Source of the DNA: Agapetus fuscipes
Taxonomy: Eukaryota; Arthropoda; Insecta; Trichoptera; Glossosomatidae
Length of the DNA stretch: 64,000 bases
Direction: 5' to 3'
Assembly (NCBI GenBank): GCA_951799405.1
Contig: CATOGX010000040.1
Location: 1-64,000, forward strand
Shown: positions 21,615 to 30,647 of the stretch, one piece after another
How positions within the stretch are numbered: the stretch's first letter is position 1
How the letters are laid out: each line of letters begins with the position of its first letter
Translations under genes and position numbers: made by a program
The notes under the pieces: model-generated
Database searches by the model: none
Told to the model about the DNA's origin: nothing
Seen by the model: the letters and a program-made list of their open reading frames with translations, nothing else

Positions 21615-22240
21615 TTGATAAAAATAGATCTGCAACGGTATCTTGATTGTAGGCACCTTAGTTTAAAAGTAATGTAACGCATGAGAAAATTTTAGTGATG
21701 TGAAATAGAGTATTTTGTCATTTGTATTTGATGAACTATTTTATGGAAAATATTTCAAGATATAATGTGTATTTCTTTCAGACATTTGTTTGGTATTTAT
21801 TATGTAAGAATGTTTAATAAAGAAATGATGTAAGACAACATTATTAAGATGAAAAAGAAAGGAAATATGTTTCAAGTATTAAACTGTAATTATTTAAAAT
21901 GTTTTATTTTTTAATATGTATAAGAAAACATTTGTTGGAAGGTTGAAGTCATTTTATTTTATTTTATTTTGTATTCTTTGTAAACCATCTCACTGGAGAT
22001 ATTTCAAGATAAGTATAGTGTAATTTCAAAGTGTTTTATTTGGAATTATTGTGTAACATTGTTTGATTAAGATATGAAAAAAAAAAAAAAAAACTATTGG
22101 AAGGTTTTAGTTATTTTATTTTAAAATTTTTTTTGCTTAACAATGTAATATTATAACTTGAATTGTTTGAAATCATAAAACCAGAGCAGTTTCACAAACT
22201 TATTCAAATGTTTGAACAATTTATATTTTGGGGGGCAGTG
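21615..22240 (+). other. BEL 3' untranslated region
   Basis: AT-rich, no coding signal. It contains repeated TTTTATTTTATTTTATTTTG and ATGGAAAATATTTCAAGATA-like segments (21745 and 21995) and ends in the G-rich tract before the LTR. Confidence 0.65.
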
Positions 22241-22841
22241 TGTTTGGAATTTTATGTATGAAAAATATAAGATTGATTCAAACAGTCAGACAATTAATCT
22301 TCTTCTTCTTTATGGCGAATTCCCGCACACAGCAGAAGCGCCAGTGTTAAGTGATAGTCAGATAACTCAATAATTAAAATGGATATTATGATAAGTTTAT
22401 AAAATAGTAAGGAAATTTATATTAGATGAATTAAATATGTAATGATAGGCAATTTATTATGGTAGGTAAGTTGAATAATGTATGTGGTGAGCTTAGTCAA
22501 CATCAATTGTTTATGGTCTGACGTCCAGGTGTTTTATTGGCTGACGTTTGTGGTTGGTCAAGATGAACAGGGTGTTGTTGCATTATTTAGTGAGGTCGGA
22601 ATGGCATAATATAAAAGCCAGATCTCTCGTAATTTGTGTGTTCTTTTCTTCTCTTGCATTATATCCTGACTGTTTATAACAAAAGTTCTTCTCTCGCATC
22701 ATATTCTGACTAAATAAAAGTCATCATTATTCTTGTAAACTCTGTAACAAAATCTACAATAAAATCGCACATTGTCAAGCAAGAAACAAGTTTTTTATAC
22801 TTATTCTACAGTCCATAACCAGCGACCGAAAAATACCAACA
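22241..22841 (+). repeat. BEL 3' LTR
   Basis: It runs from TGTTTGGAATTTTATGTATG to GAAAAATACCAACA (TG...CA), about 601 bp. The start could be 22239 (TGTG...). The last 129 bp equal the 5' remnant. Confidence 0.75.
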
Positions 22842-23421
22842 GCATATATAAAATAAAAATAAAAAGCACAATAAGAGTCAAATTTAAAAAAAAAAAATTA
22901 TTAAAGTTAATTATTACTGTAACAATGGAGAGACATATGGAATCTGAACATTTATCAAGTTTGCATTCTTATTTTTATGGATTTCCAATGCTTCCAATGC
23001 CAAAAGTCTACTCACACTACACTCCGAATGCATTATCTCTACACTAGTAATGTCAAACGTATGACCTTCACCAATGCAATGATCTGCCATCTCAGAGTGC
23101 GCGGATAGACCCCTGAACGCTCTGCTCTTTAATTCTTGTTTGTATAGATCTCCCTGTCTCTCCAATATATACAGCATCACACTGATTACAATTAATTTTA
23201 TATACCCCCCCCAATTCAAGTCTATCAATTTTGTCTTTATTGTTAAATAATAATTTATGTAAATTAAAGTTTGTATAGAAGGCCAAATTAAAAAATATTT
23301 TATTTTTTACTTTCTTGCTATAGCTGAAGGCTATAAAGAAAGTCTTGATTTGGTGTGGAAAATTTTTTTCGAGGTTTTCACGGAAATGAGCTGTCCTGGT
23401 GTAGGACATGCCAAAAAACAC
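22842..23421 (-). pseudogene. Penelope-like element, GIY-YIG endonuclease end
   Basis: Two overlapping frames (23092-23421 and 22914-23228) together give the C-terminal end of a Penelope-like polyprotein. LGGVYKINCNQC and VYIGETGRSIQTRIKE form the GIY-YIG nuclease core, followed by AHSEMADHC, the FDITSVEI block and LEALEIHKN. The frame changes near 23130, so the copy is broken. Upstream RT sequence is missing beyond 23421. The downstream side is interrupted by the BEL element. Confidence 0.8.
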
Positions 23422-23446
23422 TATCTTTCAAAAACGTCCATCTGTA

Positions 23447-23481
<35 letters not shown>

Positions 23482-23812
23482 GTGTATGTGTGTCACTTTC
23501 CAAAGTATAAGACCTAGAGATACCAAACTTTGGCTACATCAATTTTTTTGGACATGTATTAAGTATTAATAGCATGGCATTACACCAACTTGAAAATTCA
23601 AGATGGCTGACATACAAAAAAAACATAAAATTGCACTTTTCTCAAAAAGGGCTCCAAGAATTTTTCTTAAATTTTTAAAATTGACACTAATTAGTTTTAA
23701 CTTAATAAATAAATTATGGCAACACTCTTACTAATCTGTGTCTATGGGTTGCCATATGAAAAATACCGAACGATTGTGAGTTTTTCGAAAGTTAAGTGGT
23801 TAACAAAGATAT
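23422..23812. repeat. Unclassified repeat with (GT)n
   Basis: A GT microsatellite (23446-23490) precedes text resembling 31380-31450 and 38990-39080. Shared features are a phrase with 'AAGATGGCTG', 'ATTGCACTTTTCTCAAAAA' and 'GGCTCC', which suggests a dispersed non-coding repeat. The Gypsy-1 target site ATAT ends this stretch at 23809-23812. Confidence 0.45.
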
Positions 23813-24329
23813 TGTTACGAAATTAGGGTTCAATTGTCTTCAAATTAAAAATACACAGGTCTTCTTCAATAGTTATTTATTTTACACAGTTACAAAATTT
23901 ATTTTCACACTACTTTCTCGATTATTCCATTGGTTTCGGTTCACTGATCAGATGGCTTCGATGTGTTTGTTAGTCGCTATGATACTGGCCCGCTCTGCAG
24001 GCCATTCGCACCTTTATACTCTTCAGAGCAGTATGATCCAGAACTAAAGTCGCCAGACGGTTCCAGAGTAATTATTACTTCTCGACGCTTCACGTACTAC
24101 CTAGAGATACAACCAAAATCCTACCTACAAATGTAATACAGTATTCCTATAATTATAACAAATACCTACTCAGCCTAGAGAATTCTACACTTATACATAA
24201 TTATCGATCTTACCTACCAATACTTTTGAGGATTCTTATAACTATAACTATCCATACTTATTTCAATATTTATATTTACATAACACTTTAACTACCCATA
24301 CTTATTTCAATATTTATATTTACATAACA
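23813..24329 (-). repeat. Gypsy-1 3' LTR
   Basis: 517 bp, with the same length and sequence as 30648-31164 on inspection. It contains a tandem duplication of ACTATCCATACTTATTTCAA-type text near its outer end (24245-24329). It ends next to the Pol stop codon. Confidence 0.93.
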
Positions 24330-27300
24330 CTACCCCCCACCTAGACTGTTTCGTCCCGGAACAGTCTTGACTCTGTGTAGGTAGGGGCATGCTGATCCAC
24401 GTCGACACCCTGTGGTCAGGAAGAAGTGGCAGTCCACGGATTTCTCCCCACTGGCTCTCGGCTGCGCTTGCTCGCAGCACACCATGACGCTGATGCCGAC
24501 TCCCGAGAACACTGCTTCAATCATACTCCGGATTATCCGCCAGTCTCGATTAGCGCGGCCGCCACCCATCTTCGGTATTGCCAGACGCGCCTGCTGATCC
24601 TCCAACATGTAGTCACGCAGCTCAACAAGGCCGTCCCACAATGCCTTGTAGTCCTCTTCCAGGTTGCTGGAATCCGGGACAACCAGGCAGTATGCTTGTT
24701 GACGCCCCTTCGGTAGTCTCAGAGCTCTTCCTTGCGGGCTGCTCGAGGGTTGCGGTTCTCCGAATTTGTATCGGAAGACCCGTGCAATTCCTCTAGACAT
24801 ATCTAGATCTTCCGGTACACTGCATGCCAGTGTGTGGTCCCTAGTGACCTCAAATAAGTCCTTGTGGACTTCTGTGGTCACTCCATGGCGAAACTTCTGC
24901 CCTGCCTTCGCGTTCTCCCAAAACGTCTCAAAGGCTGGTGATCTTTCGGATGCGACGCACTGTCGTACTTTTTGGGCTGGTTGGTCATCATTATCGCCTA
25001 GGTATGGTGAGAGGCGATTGTAGTGCACGACCCTTGGTTTTCCGTTTGGTCTCTTTTTTATGCGGTAGACCACATCGTTGATGCGCTCCAAGATCTCGTA
25101 CGGCCCGTCCCAGGAACGCTGAAGTTTCGGACAGTATCCTTGGCGCCTCTTGGGGTCAAAAAGCCACACCCAGTCACCAGCTTTGTACCCCATGCTGTCA
25201 GCTCTGGTGTCATAGCGCTCCTTCATTTGATCGCTGGCTTCCCCGATGTTCATGCGGACCTGATCATGGATGTCATCCAGCCTCCTGCGAAGGTCTGTCA
25301 CATAGTCTTCTCCGGCTAGGTCTTCACCTGGTTTGCAGCCAAATTTGAGATCACAAGGAAGTCGCATTTCTCGCCCAAACAGTATGCTGCTGGGAGTCTT
25401 CTTCGTCGTTTCCTGAACAGCCGACCGGTAAGCCAATAAGAATAAAGGCAGATGTCGGTCCCAGTCCCGCTGATGGCTGGACACTACTTTGGCTAAGTAC
25501 CTCCCCACGGTACGGTTCATCCTTTCCACCATTCCATCAGACTGTGGATGTAGCGCAGTGGTCCTGGTCTTGTAGATCCCTAGCCGCTCACACATTTGCT
25601 GGAAGATGGCAGCTTCAAAGTTCCTTCCCTGATCAGAATGTAATTCCAGGGGTACGCCAAACCTGCTGATAAATTCGGTAACTAGAACTTCAGTCACGGT
25701 TACGGCCTCTTGGTTAGGGATTGAGTAAGCTTCCACCCACTTGCTGAAGTAATCCATCACCACCATGATGTACTTGTTACCCTTCTCAGTTGTAGGAAAT
25801 GGGCCAGCTATGTCGATGGCAATTCTTTCAAAGGGGCTGCCAACATTGTACTGACGCATTGGTGCTCGCCTTTTCCTTTGCGGTCCATTGGCCGTTGCAC
25901 AGGTTACACATTTTCGACACCAATCTTTGACGTCTTCGCTGCAGTTGATCCAGTAAAATCGCTCTTTCACTTTCTCCAGCGTCTTCTTAACGCCTAGATG
26001 TCCTCCAGAAGTTCCTCCATGCAGCAGTCCAAGGATTTCCGGTACTCGGCTCCTCGGAACGAGGGTTTGCTTTCTTCTAAGTGTGCCGTCTTCCTTCTCG
26101 ATCTTTCGTTTCAGAAACCCTCCTTCTATCACTATGGATCCCCATTGAGCCCAATAAGCCTTGACAGTTGGTGATAAGGGGGCGAGTTTTTCCCAGGTTG
26201 GCCTTTCTCCTTCTCGCGCCCATTCCATCACATACTTCAAGTCCGGATCATTCAGTTGGTCTTGCGCCAATTTTTCATCTTGCCAGTCCTCATCTTCGGT
26301 GGTCGTCCTTTGGACAATTGCTACCTTGTCCTCCATCTTGCTGCAATGTTTGCAGTCACTGGCGCATGGTCGTCTGGATAATGCATCCGCATTTCGATGA
26401 AGCGTGCCAGGTCTATGTTCGGAGTCATAATCATACTCCTGGAGCCTTTCAATCCATCTAGCCACTTGCCCTTCTGGGTTTTTGAATTTCAGAAGCCAAA
26501 CCAGTGCAGCATGATCAGTCCGTAGTGTGAATTTTCTCCCGTACAAGTATTTGCGGAAGTGTTCCACTGATTTTATCACGGCAAGAAGCTCTCGTCTGGT
26601 CACGCAATAATTTCGTTCTGGCTTGGAAAGCACTTTACTGAAGTAACCCAGAACAGTCTCATGCCCATCCTGTATTTGGGAAAGGACGCCTCCTATCCCC
26701 ACATTACTAGCGTCGGTATCCAGGATGAACTTTCCATCTTTTCGTGGGTAGCTCAAGATGGGGGCACTTGTTAATCTTCCCTTAAGCTCTTCAAATGCTT
26801 GTGCGCAGGAATCACTCCAATGGAAGCGAGTGTTTTCTTCCGTAAGCTTGGTGAGCGGTTTTGCAATGTCCGCAAATCTTGGCACAAACCTCCTGTAATA
26901 AGTGCACAGCCCCAGGAAACTCCTAGTTTCATGTTTGTCCTTCAGCACGGGCCAGTCTCTTACTGCCTTGATTTTGGCAGGGTCAACTTCAACTCCACGT
27001 TGAGAAACTATGTGTCCCAGGTAATTTACTTGTTTCTTGAACAGGTTACACTTTTTCGGGTTGAGCTTCAGTCCAGCGTCTTGTAGTCGCCCGAAAACTT
27101 GCTCCAGATTTCTCAACTGATGGTTGAAGTCCTTTCCCAGGATGATTATGTCATCCAAGTATACCAGGCAGGTTTCCCATGACAGTCCTCGCAGCACATT
27201 CTCCATCAGCCTTTCAAACGTGGCGGGGGCATTGCATAAGCCAAATGGCATCACGGTGAACTGCCAAAGTCCAGATCCAGTCGAGAAAGCAGTTTTCTCC

Positions 27301-28592
27301 TTATCTTTGGCATCCAATTCAACTTGCCAGTAGCCACTTTTCAGGTCCAATGTGGAAAAAATGGTGCATCCTGCCAATGTGTCCAAGGTGTCGTCAATCC
27401 TTGGCAGAGGGTAACTATCCTTTTTCGTAACATCGTTGAGCAGTCTGTAGTCCACACAAAATCTCGTGGTACCATCCTTCTTTTTCACCAGTACCACCGG
27501 GGATGTCCAAGGGCTACTTGATGGTTCTATGATGCCATCCTTGCTCATGTCTTTGATGATCTTGTCAGCTTCTTCCCGCTTTGCAAAGGGTAGTCTTCTT
27601 GGAGCCTGTTTTATTGGTCTCGCTTCTCCGGTGTCTATGCTATGTCGCACTACCTTGGTTCTTCCCAGACGGCCATTAGAGTCCTCGAAAATGTTCTGGT
27701 AGCGGCAGATCAAACTCCTCACTCTCCGTTTGTTTTCCTCGGTTAGACCTTGGGAAGCGTCGTGGACCAGGGCTTCCAATTGTGTTGACAATTTGTTTCC
27801 TTCGCATGACATGTTTGTCATCTGTTGCACAATGGAAGTTATCCTCTCACATCTGCCCAAAACAAAACCTTCATTCATTTTAACTGGGTAGCTGTTCACA
27901 TTCATGATCTTGACAGGAATGGTCTCCTTTGCGCGAATCACTGTTCTTGCCACCATGACTCCTTTGTTAACATTGTCCATGTTCTCCGGTTCTATCATAC
28001 AGATTTGGTCATTTGTACTACTGGAATCCAGGCGGGCACTCACTATCATCTCGGATCGCCCCTTCACTTCGGTATTCTTGGCTAGGATAACACGTGCAGC
28101 CAGTTCTTTCCGTCTTTGCAGGATGACTTCTTCATTTCCAATTTTAATGGACCCTTTCTTTAAATTTAAACTGCACCCAAATCTGTCCAGTATGTCCATT
28201 CCCAATATAACGTCTTCTTCAATGTTGGCCACCAACGTCCGATGATCAAAAGTGGTGCTGCCAATTTGGAAGGTGGCAATCGTCTCCCCATACACCTGTG
28301 CTGACTCTCCCGTGGCGGTGTGCAGAGACCACTTTGTTGGTGCAATCTGCTTACCTCGTGCCACTATGTCGCGTCTCAGAATTGTCCTGGTTGCTCCCGT
28401 GTCCACCAGTAGTTCACGAGTTACTCCATCTATTATGCCATTGATAAAAATGCTGCTGGCTTTTCCTCTCACGGTTGCGACAGTAGCAGCAGATTTCAGG
28501 GCCTCTCCAGCGTGGGTCAACGGTTGCCCCTTCCCATTAACCCTTTCTAGTTTTCCGCAGCCTGTTTTCTGGGTTTCTGAGGCTTGGGACAC
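24330..28592 (-). CDS. pol: Gypsy-1 Pol with C-terminal macrodomain and CCCH zinc finger (1420 aa)
   Basis: Domains in order: aspartic protease (LLVDTGATRT, about 62-70); RT (FCVDYRLLND, MPFGLCNAPATF, YLDD at 478-481); RNase H (LDTDASNVG, about 624); integrase with a zinc site (H858, H865, C892 and C895/898) and D927, D987 and E1023 in the correct spacing; then a GPY/F-like WDGPYEIL (1161-1168). Instead of ending, the frame continues about 220 residues. Residues 1241-1375 read like a TARG1/OARD1-type macrodomain (DLFEV; ACSVPEDLDMSRGIARVF; KFG; AIPKMGGG; WRIIRSMIEAVF). C1388-x7-C-x5-C-x3-H1406 is a CCCH zinc finger. The residues corresponding to the TARG1 catalytic Lys and Asp seem to be replaced (around 1306 and A1347), which suggests binding more than hydrolysis. 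The ATG overlaps the gag end by 46 nt in the -1 frame, so translation probably depends on frameshifting. Confidence 0.92.
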   Translation of the reverse strand: MSQASETQKTGCGKLERVNGKGQPLTHAGEALKSAATVATVRGKASSIFINGIIDGVTRELLVDTGATRTILRRDIVARGKQIAPTKWSLHTATGESAQVYGETIATFQIGSTTFDHRTLVANIEEDVILGMDILDRFGCSLNLKKGSIKIGNEEVILQRRKELAARVILAKNTEVKGRSEMIVSARLDSSSTNDQICMIEPENMDNVNKGVMVARTVIRAKETIPVKIMNVNSYPVKMNEGFVLGRCERITSIVQQMTNMSCEGNKLSTQLEALVHDASQGLTEENKRRVRSLICRYQNIFEDSNGRLGRTKVVRHSIDTGEARPIKQAPRRLPFAKREEADKIIKDMSKDGIIEPSSSPWTSPVVLVKKKDGTTRFCVDYRLLNDVTKKDSYPLPRIDDTLDTLAGCTIFSTLDLKSGYWQVELDAKDKEKTAFSTGSGLWQFTVMPFGLCNAPATFERLMENVLRGLSWETCLVYLDDIIILGKDFNHQLRNLEQVFGRLQDAGLKLNPKKCNLFKKQVNYLGHIVSQRGVEVDPAKIKAVRDWPVLKDKHETRSFLGLCTYYRRFVPRFADIAKPLTKLTEENTRFHWSDSCAQAFEELKGRLTSAPILSYPRKDGKFILDTDASNVGIGGVLSQIQDGHETVLGYFSKVLSKPERNYCVTRRELLAVIKSVEHFRKYLYGRKFTLRTDHAALVWLLKFKNPEGQVARWIERLQEYDYDSEHRPGTLHRNADALSRRPCASDCKHCSKMEDKVAIVQRTTTEDEDWQDEKLAQDQLNDPDLKYVMEWAREGERPTWEKLAPLSPTVKAYWAQWGSIVIEGGFLKRKIEKEDGTLRRKQTLVPRSRVPEILGLLHGGTSGGHLGVKKTLEKVKERFYWINCSEDVKDWCRKCVTCATANGPQRKRRAPMRQYNVGSPFERIAIDIAGPFPTTEKGNKYIMVVMDYFSKWVEAYSIPNQEAVTVTEVLVTEFISRFGVPLELHSDQGRNFEAAIFQQMCERLGIYKTRTTALHPQSDGMVERMNRTVGRYLAKVVSSHQRDWDRHLPLFLLAYRSAVQETTKKTPSSILFGREMRLPCDLKFGCKPGEDLAGEDYVTDLRRRLDDIHDQVRMNIGEASDQMKERYDTRADSMGYKAGDWVWLFDPKRRQGYCPKLQRSWDGPYEILERINDVVYRIKKRPNGKPRVVHYNRLSPYLGDNDDQPAQKVRQCVASERSPAFETFWENAKAGQKFRHGVTTEVHKDLFEVTRDHTLACSVPEDLDMSRGIARVFRYKFGEPQPSSSPQGRALRLPKGRQQAYCLVVPDSSNLEEDYKALWDGLVELRDYMLEDQQARLAIPKMGGGRANRDWRIIRSMIEAVFSGVGISVMVCCEQAQPRASGEKSVDCHFFLTTGCRRGSACPYLHRVKTVPGRNSLGGG
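24375..24431 (-). other. CCCH zinc finger at the end of Gypsy-1 Pol
   Basis: CHFFLTTGCRRGSACPYLH fits C-x7-C-x5-C-x3-H, the CCCH class that usually binds RNA. It follows the macrodomain by about 13 residues and lies 14 residues before the stop. It is not the CCHC knuckle of Gag, which is present separately at about 28600. Confidence 0.8.
24471..24872 (-). other. Macrodomain (TARG1/OARD1-like) segment of Gypsy-1 Pol
   Basis: This segment encodes residues about 1241-1374. Family-typical features are a strand ending DLFEV, the nucleotide-contacting EDLDMSRGIA loop (where macrodomains have S/E-D-x-x-M-x-x-G-I-A), the basic KFG turn, a hydrophobic strand YCLVV, a helix EDYKALWDGLVELRDYM, the AIPKMGGG loop and the terminal helix-strand MIEAVFSGVGISVMV. 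Macrodomains bind or hydrolyse ADP-ribose modifications. It is in frame with integrase, with no stop between. Confidence 0.8.
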
Positions 28593-29995
28593 TTGGTGCT
28601 AAGGTGGCCCAGCTGTCCGCAGTTCCAGCAGCGTGGGTCTCGTCTTCGAGGTCTCAGACGTTCCAGCACTTTTTCAATTAGCTCCTCGGTTGTAGGTAGC
28701 TTGACCTCCTCTGCCTCGACTGCACGAACCCTGGCGTGGCCCCTGATGGACTGTTTGACAGCCTCAAACTCGAGAGCTTGGCTGAGCGCCTCGTTCAAAG
28801 CCTTGGGATGGGCCAGTTTTACGGCTTGTTGCGTCTCCCATTCCCGCAATCCATTTAGGAACTTGTCCACTGCCAAGCTCTCACAGATGTCGTCGGAAGC
28901 TGTCGGGTAAGCGTCTCGTACCAGGCGGGCGATGTCCATTTCAAACTCCTGGAGGCTCTCGTTGGGCTTCTGCACCCTTGTGTTCAGCTGCGACTTGTAC
29001 AGCTGCTCCAGGCACTTGTGGCCATAGCGCATATCCAAGCGCTGCTTCAGCTGCCCAAAGTCACCACGGTTGTCCAGGGGTATGGCCTGCAGAACCCTGA
29101 GAGCGTCTCCTCGGAGCGACAGGCTGAGAACCGAAGCCTTCTTCTGCTGGCTCCAGGCTCCCATCATGGCAGCCGTCTCAAAGAGGGTCAAATACTCCTC
29201 CCACGACGTCTTCCCGTCGAAGGTCGGAAGGTTGTGCTTCGACAGCGAAGGGTCGTCATCCCCTCTAGTGACCCTGGTTGGAGTTGAGCATCCCTGGTCG
29301 GTCTCGTCGTGAAGGCCGTCTTTGGGGGATATTCTGGTGGACTCCATCTGGCACTTGTCAGCCAGCTCGGCACGCAGACGGTCCTCCAGGCTTGATATAC
29401 GAGTCTCCATTTCCCCCTTCAGGGCTGTCATCTTCTCTTCCATTTCTCCTTTCAGGGTTGTGAGATTTCGGGACACCTTTTCCTCCAGATTCCTGGCGTT
29501 GTCAGCCATTTCCACCTTCAGGTCGGTCACCACTTCCTTCAGGTTGGTGGTCATCTTCTCCTCCAGCCCGGTCAGGTCCTCCTTCACGGTCTTGGCGTTG
29601 TCAGCCATCTTCTCCTCCAGGGTCTTGGCGTTGTCAGCCATCTTCTCCTCCAGGGTCTTGGCGTTGTCAGCCATCTTCTCCTCCAGGGTCTTGGCGTTGT
29701 CAGCCATCTCCACTTTCAGGGTCTTGGCGTTGTCAGCCATCTCCCCTTTCAGCTTTTCCTCCATGGAAGTGAAGTTTCCGGTGATGCTGAGGTTTAGCTC
29801 GTCCAAGGCGCGGTCCCCTCCAGACGCCATGACAAAATATGCCGGGTCTTCGCCTGACTGTTCTAAGGCCTCCATGAGGCGTGCCTGTAAGGCCGCCTTC
29901 CCTCCTGAGGTCTCCAGGTCCCTCTCCAGAAGATCATTTTTAAGCTCAGTGACTTTGAGGTCCTTGATGTTCACTTTGGTTGCCATTTTTTTCAA
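28547..29995 (-). CDS. gag: Gypsy-1 Gag with SAP-like N-terminus and hendecad repeats (482 aa)
   Basis: Gag packages the element RNA. Residues about 9-45 (IKDLKVTELKNDLLERDLE, GGKAALQARLMEAL) match the SAP motif, a helix pair that binds DNA in chromatin proteins. Residues about 85-205 are a coiled coil built from tandem copies of the 11-residue unit EEKMADNAKTL and relatives. The capsid-like part follows (LPTFDGKTSWEEYLTLFETA, LRGDALRVLQAIP, FEMDIARLVRDAYP). A CCHC knuckle (CWNCGQLGHLSTKC) lies near the end. The ATG at 29993-29995 gives MKKMATKVN; the second Met is also possible. The stop lies 46 nt inside pol. Confidence 0.9.
   Translation of the reverse strand: MKKMATKVNIKDLKVTELKNDLLERDLETSGGKAALQARLMEALEQSGEDPAYFVMASGGDRALDELNLSITGNFTSMEEKLKGEMADNAKTLKVEMADNAKTLEEKMADNAKTLEEKMADNAKTLEEKMADNAKTVKEDLTGLEEKMTTNLKEVVTDLKVEMADNARNLEEKVSRNLTTLKGEMEEKMTALKGEMETRISSLEDRLRAELADKCQMESTRISPKDGLHDETDQGCSTPTRVTRGDDDPSLSKHNLPTFDGKTSWEEYLTLFETAAMMGAWSQQKKASVLSLSLRGDALRVLQAIPLDNRGDFGQLKQRLDMRYGHKCLEQLYKSQLNTRVQKPNESLQEFEMDIARLVRDAYPTASDDICESLAVDKFLNGLREWETQQAVKLAHPKALNEALSQALEFEAVKQSIRGHARVRAVEAEEVKLPTTEELIEKVLERLRPRRRDPRCWNCGQLGHLSTKCPKPQKPRKQAAEN
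29580..29760 (-). repeat. 33-bp tandem repeat inside Gypsy-1 gag
   Basis: Units of CTCCAGGGTCTTGGCGTTGT plus CAGCCATCTTCT (plus-strand spelling) repeat with a 33-bp period, several of them identical. Each encodes one hendecad of the coiled coil. The homogeneity suggests recent expansion or gene conversion. Confidence 0.85.
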
Positions 29996-30647
29996 AATTT
30001 ACTTCAAAACAAAAATATTTTTAAATTTATTTAATACAAGTTTTGAGTTTTATATATATAGCTGTTTTGAATACGTACTTTAGCAAAATAATAATTTATC
30101 TGATTACACTGATTGGTAGGTACTGTCTTTTAATATTTATTTTTAAATCACCAATATTTTTAACATAATAATGTCTGATAGTACATAATTATTTATTTCG
30201 TCTCAAGTCTTTCAAACACACAGGTAGGTACTTAATGTACATTCACACACTTGTAAACAAAGGATAGTTATTCAAAAACTTTTTCTCGATGAATCTGGAA
30301 CGTTCTTTTGTAATATTTTTCAAGATTTTTATTTTTTTTTTTTATTTTTTTAATCACACACAATAATAAAAAAACTATGGTCCAATTTGATGACTTTCTC
30401 AATGCGGTAAAATAGTCATTATGTTATGTCCAGAATTATGTTCCATATGATGTTCCAGAATTTATAAGCAACTTGCTTTTGCGTCTTTTCTTTTAACAAA
30501 AATTTATTTAAACACTTGTTTTCACAAAAGTCAGTTCACACAAAGTTCAATTTGAATAAAGTTCATTTTAACACTATTTAATTTATTTTATTTATTTTTA
30601 GACAGAAGATCTTAATTTTTCTTGACAATTCCGCACCTGACGCCAAT
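29996..30647 (-). other. Gypsy-1 leader
   Basis: AT-rich untranslated region between the 5' LTR and gag. The primer-binding site TGGCGTCAGGTGCGG (30631-30645, read minus) lies 2 bases from the LTR. I cannot name the primer tRNA. There is no other ORF. Confidence 0.75.

Larger units (their letters stand above)
16605..22841 (+). mobile_element. BEL/Pao LTR retrotransposon, defective
   Basis: The element has a truncated 5' LTR (16605-16733), a leader, one gag-pol frame (17748-21614 with one stop) and a full 3' LTR (22241-22841). The 129 bp shared by the two LTRs are identical, so the insertion is young even though the element is deleted. After the 5' LTR comes TGGTCCTTCGAGCCGGATCG, a primer-binding region of the kind common in BEL elements. 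A G-rich tract (TTTTGGGGGGCAG) precedes the 3' LTR. No target duplication is visible because the outer 5' end is missing. Confidence 0.85.

Noticed and set aside
23796..24047. 83-codon frame repeated at 30622-30882
   Set aside because: It lies within the two identical LTRs; an LTR-internal frame on the antisense strand without domains.
24330..28592. An env-like gene in Gypsy-1
   Set aside because: The extra C-terminal region has no signal peptide or membrane segment; it fits a macrodomain plus zinc finger, and the frame ends at the polypurine tract.
24412..28602. Many plus-strand frames opposite Gypsy-1 pol
   Set aside because: Antisense shadows of a long coding region without domains.
29322..30083. 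253-codon plus-strand frame opposite Gypsy-1 gag
   Set aside because: It is open because of the 33-bp repeat and lacks any domain; the gag frame has SAP, coiled coil and CCHC.
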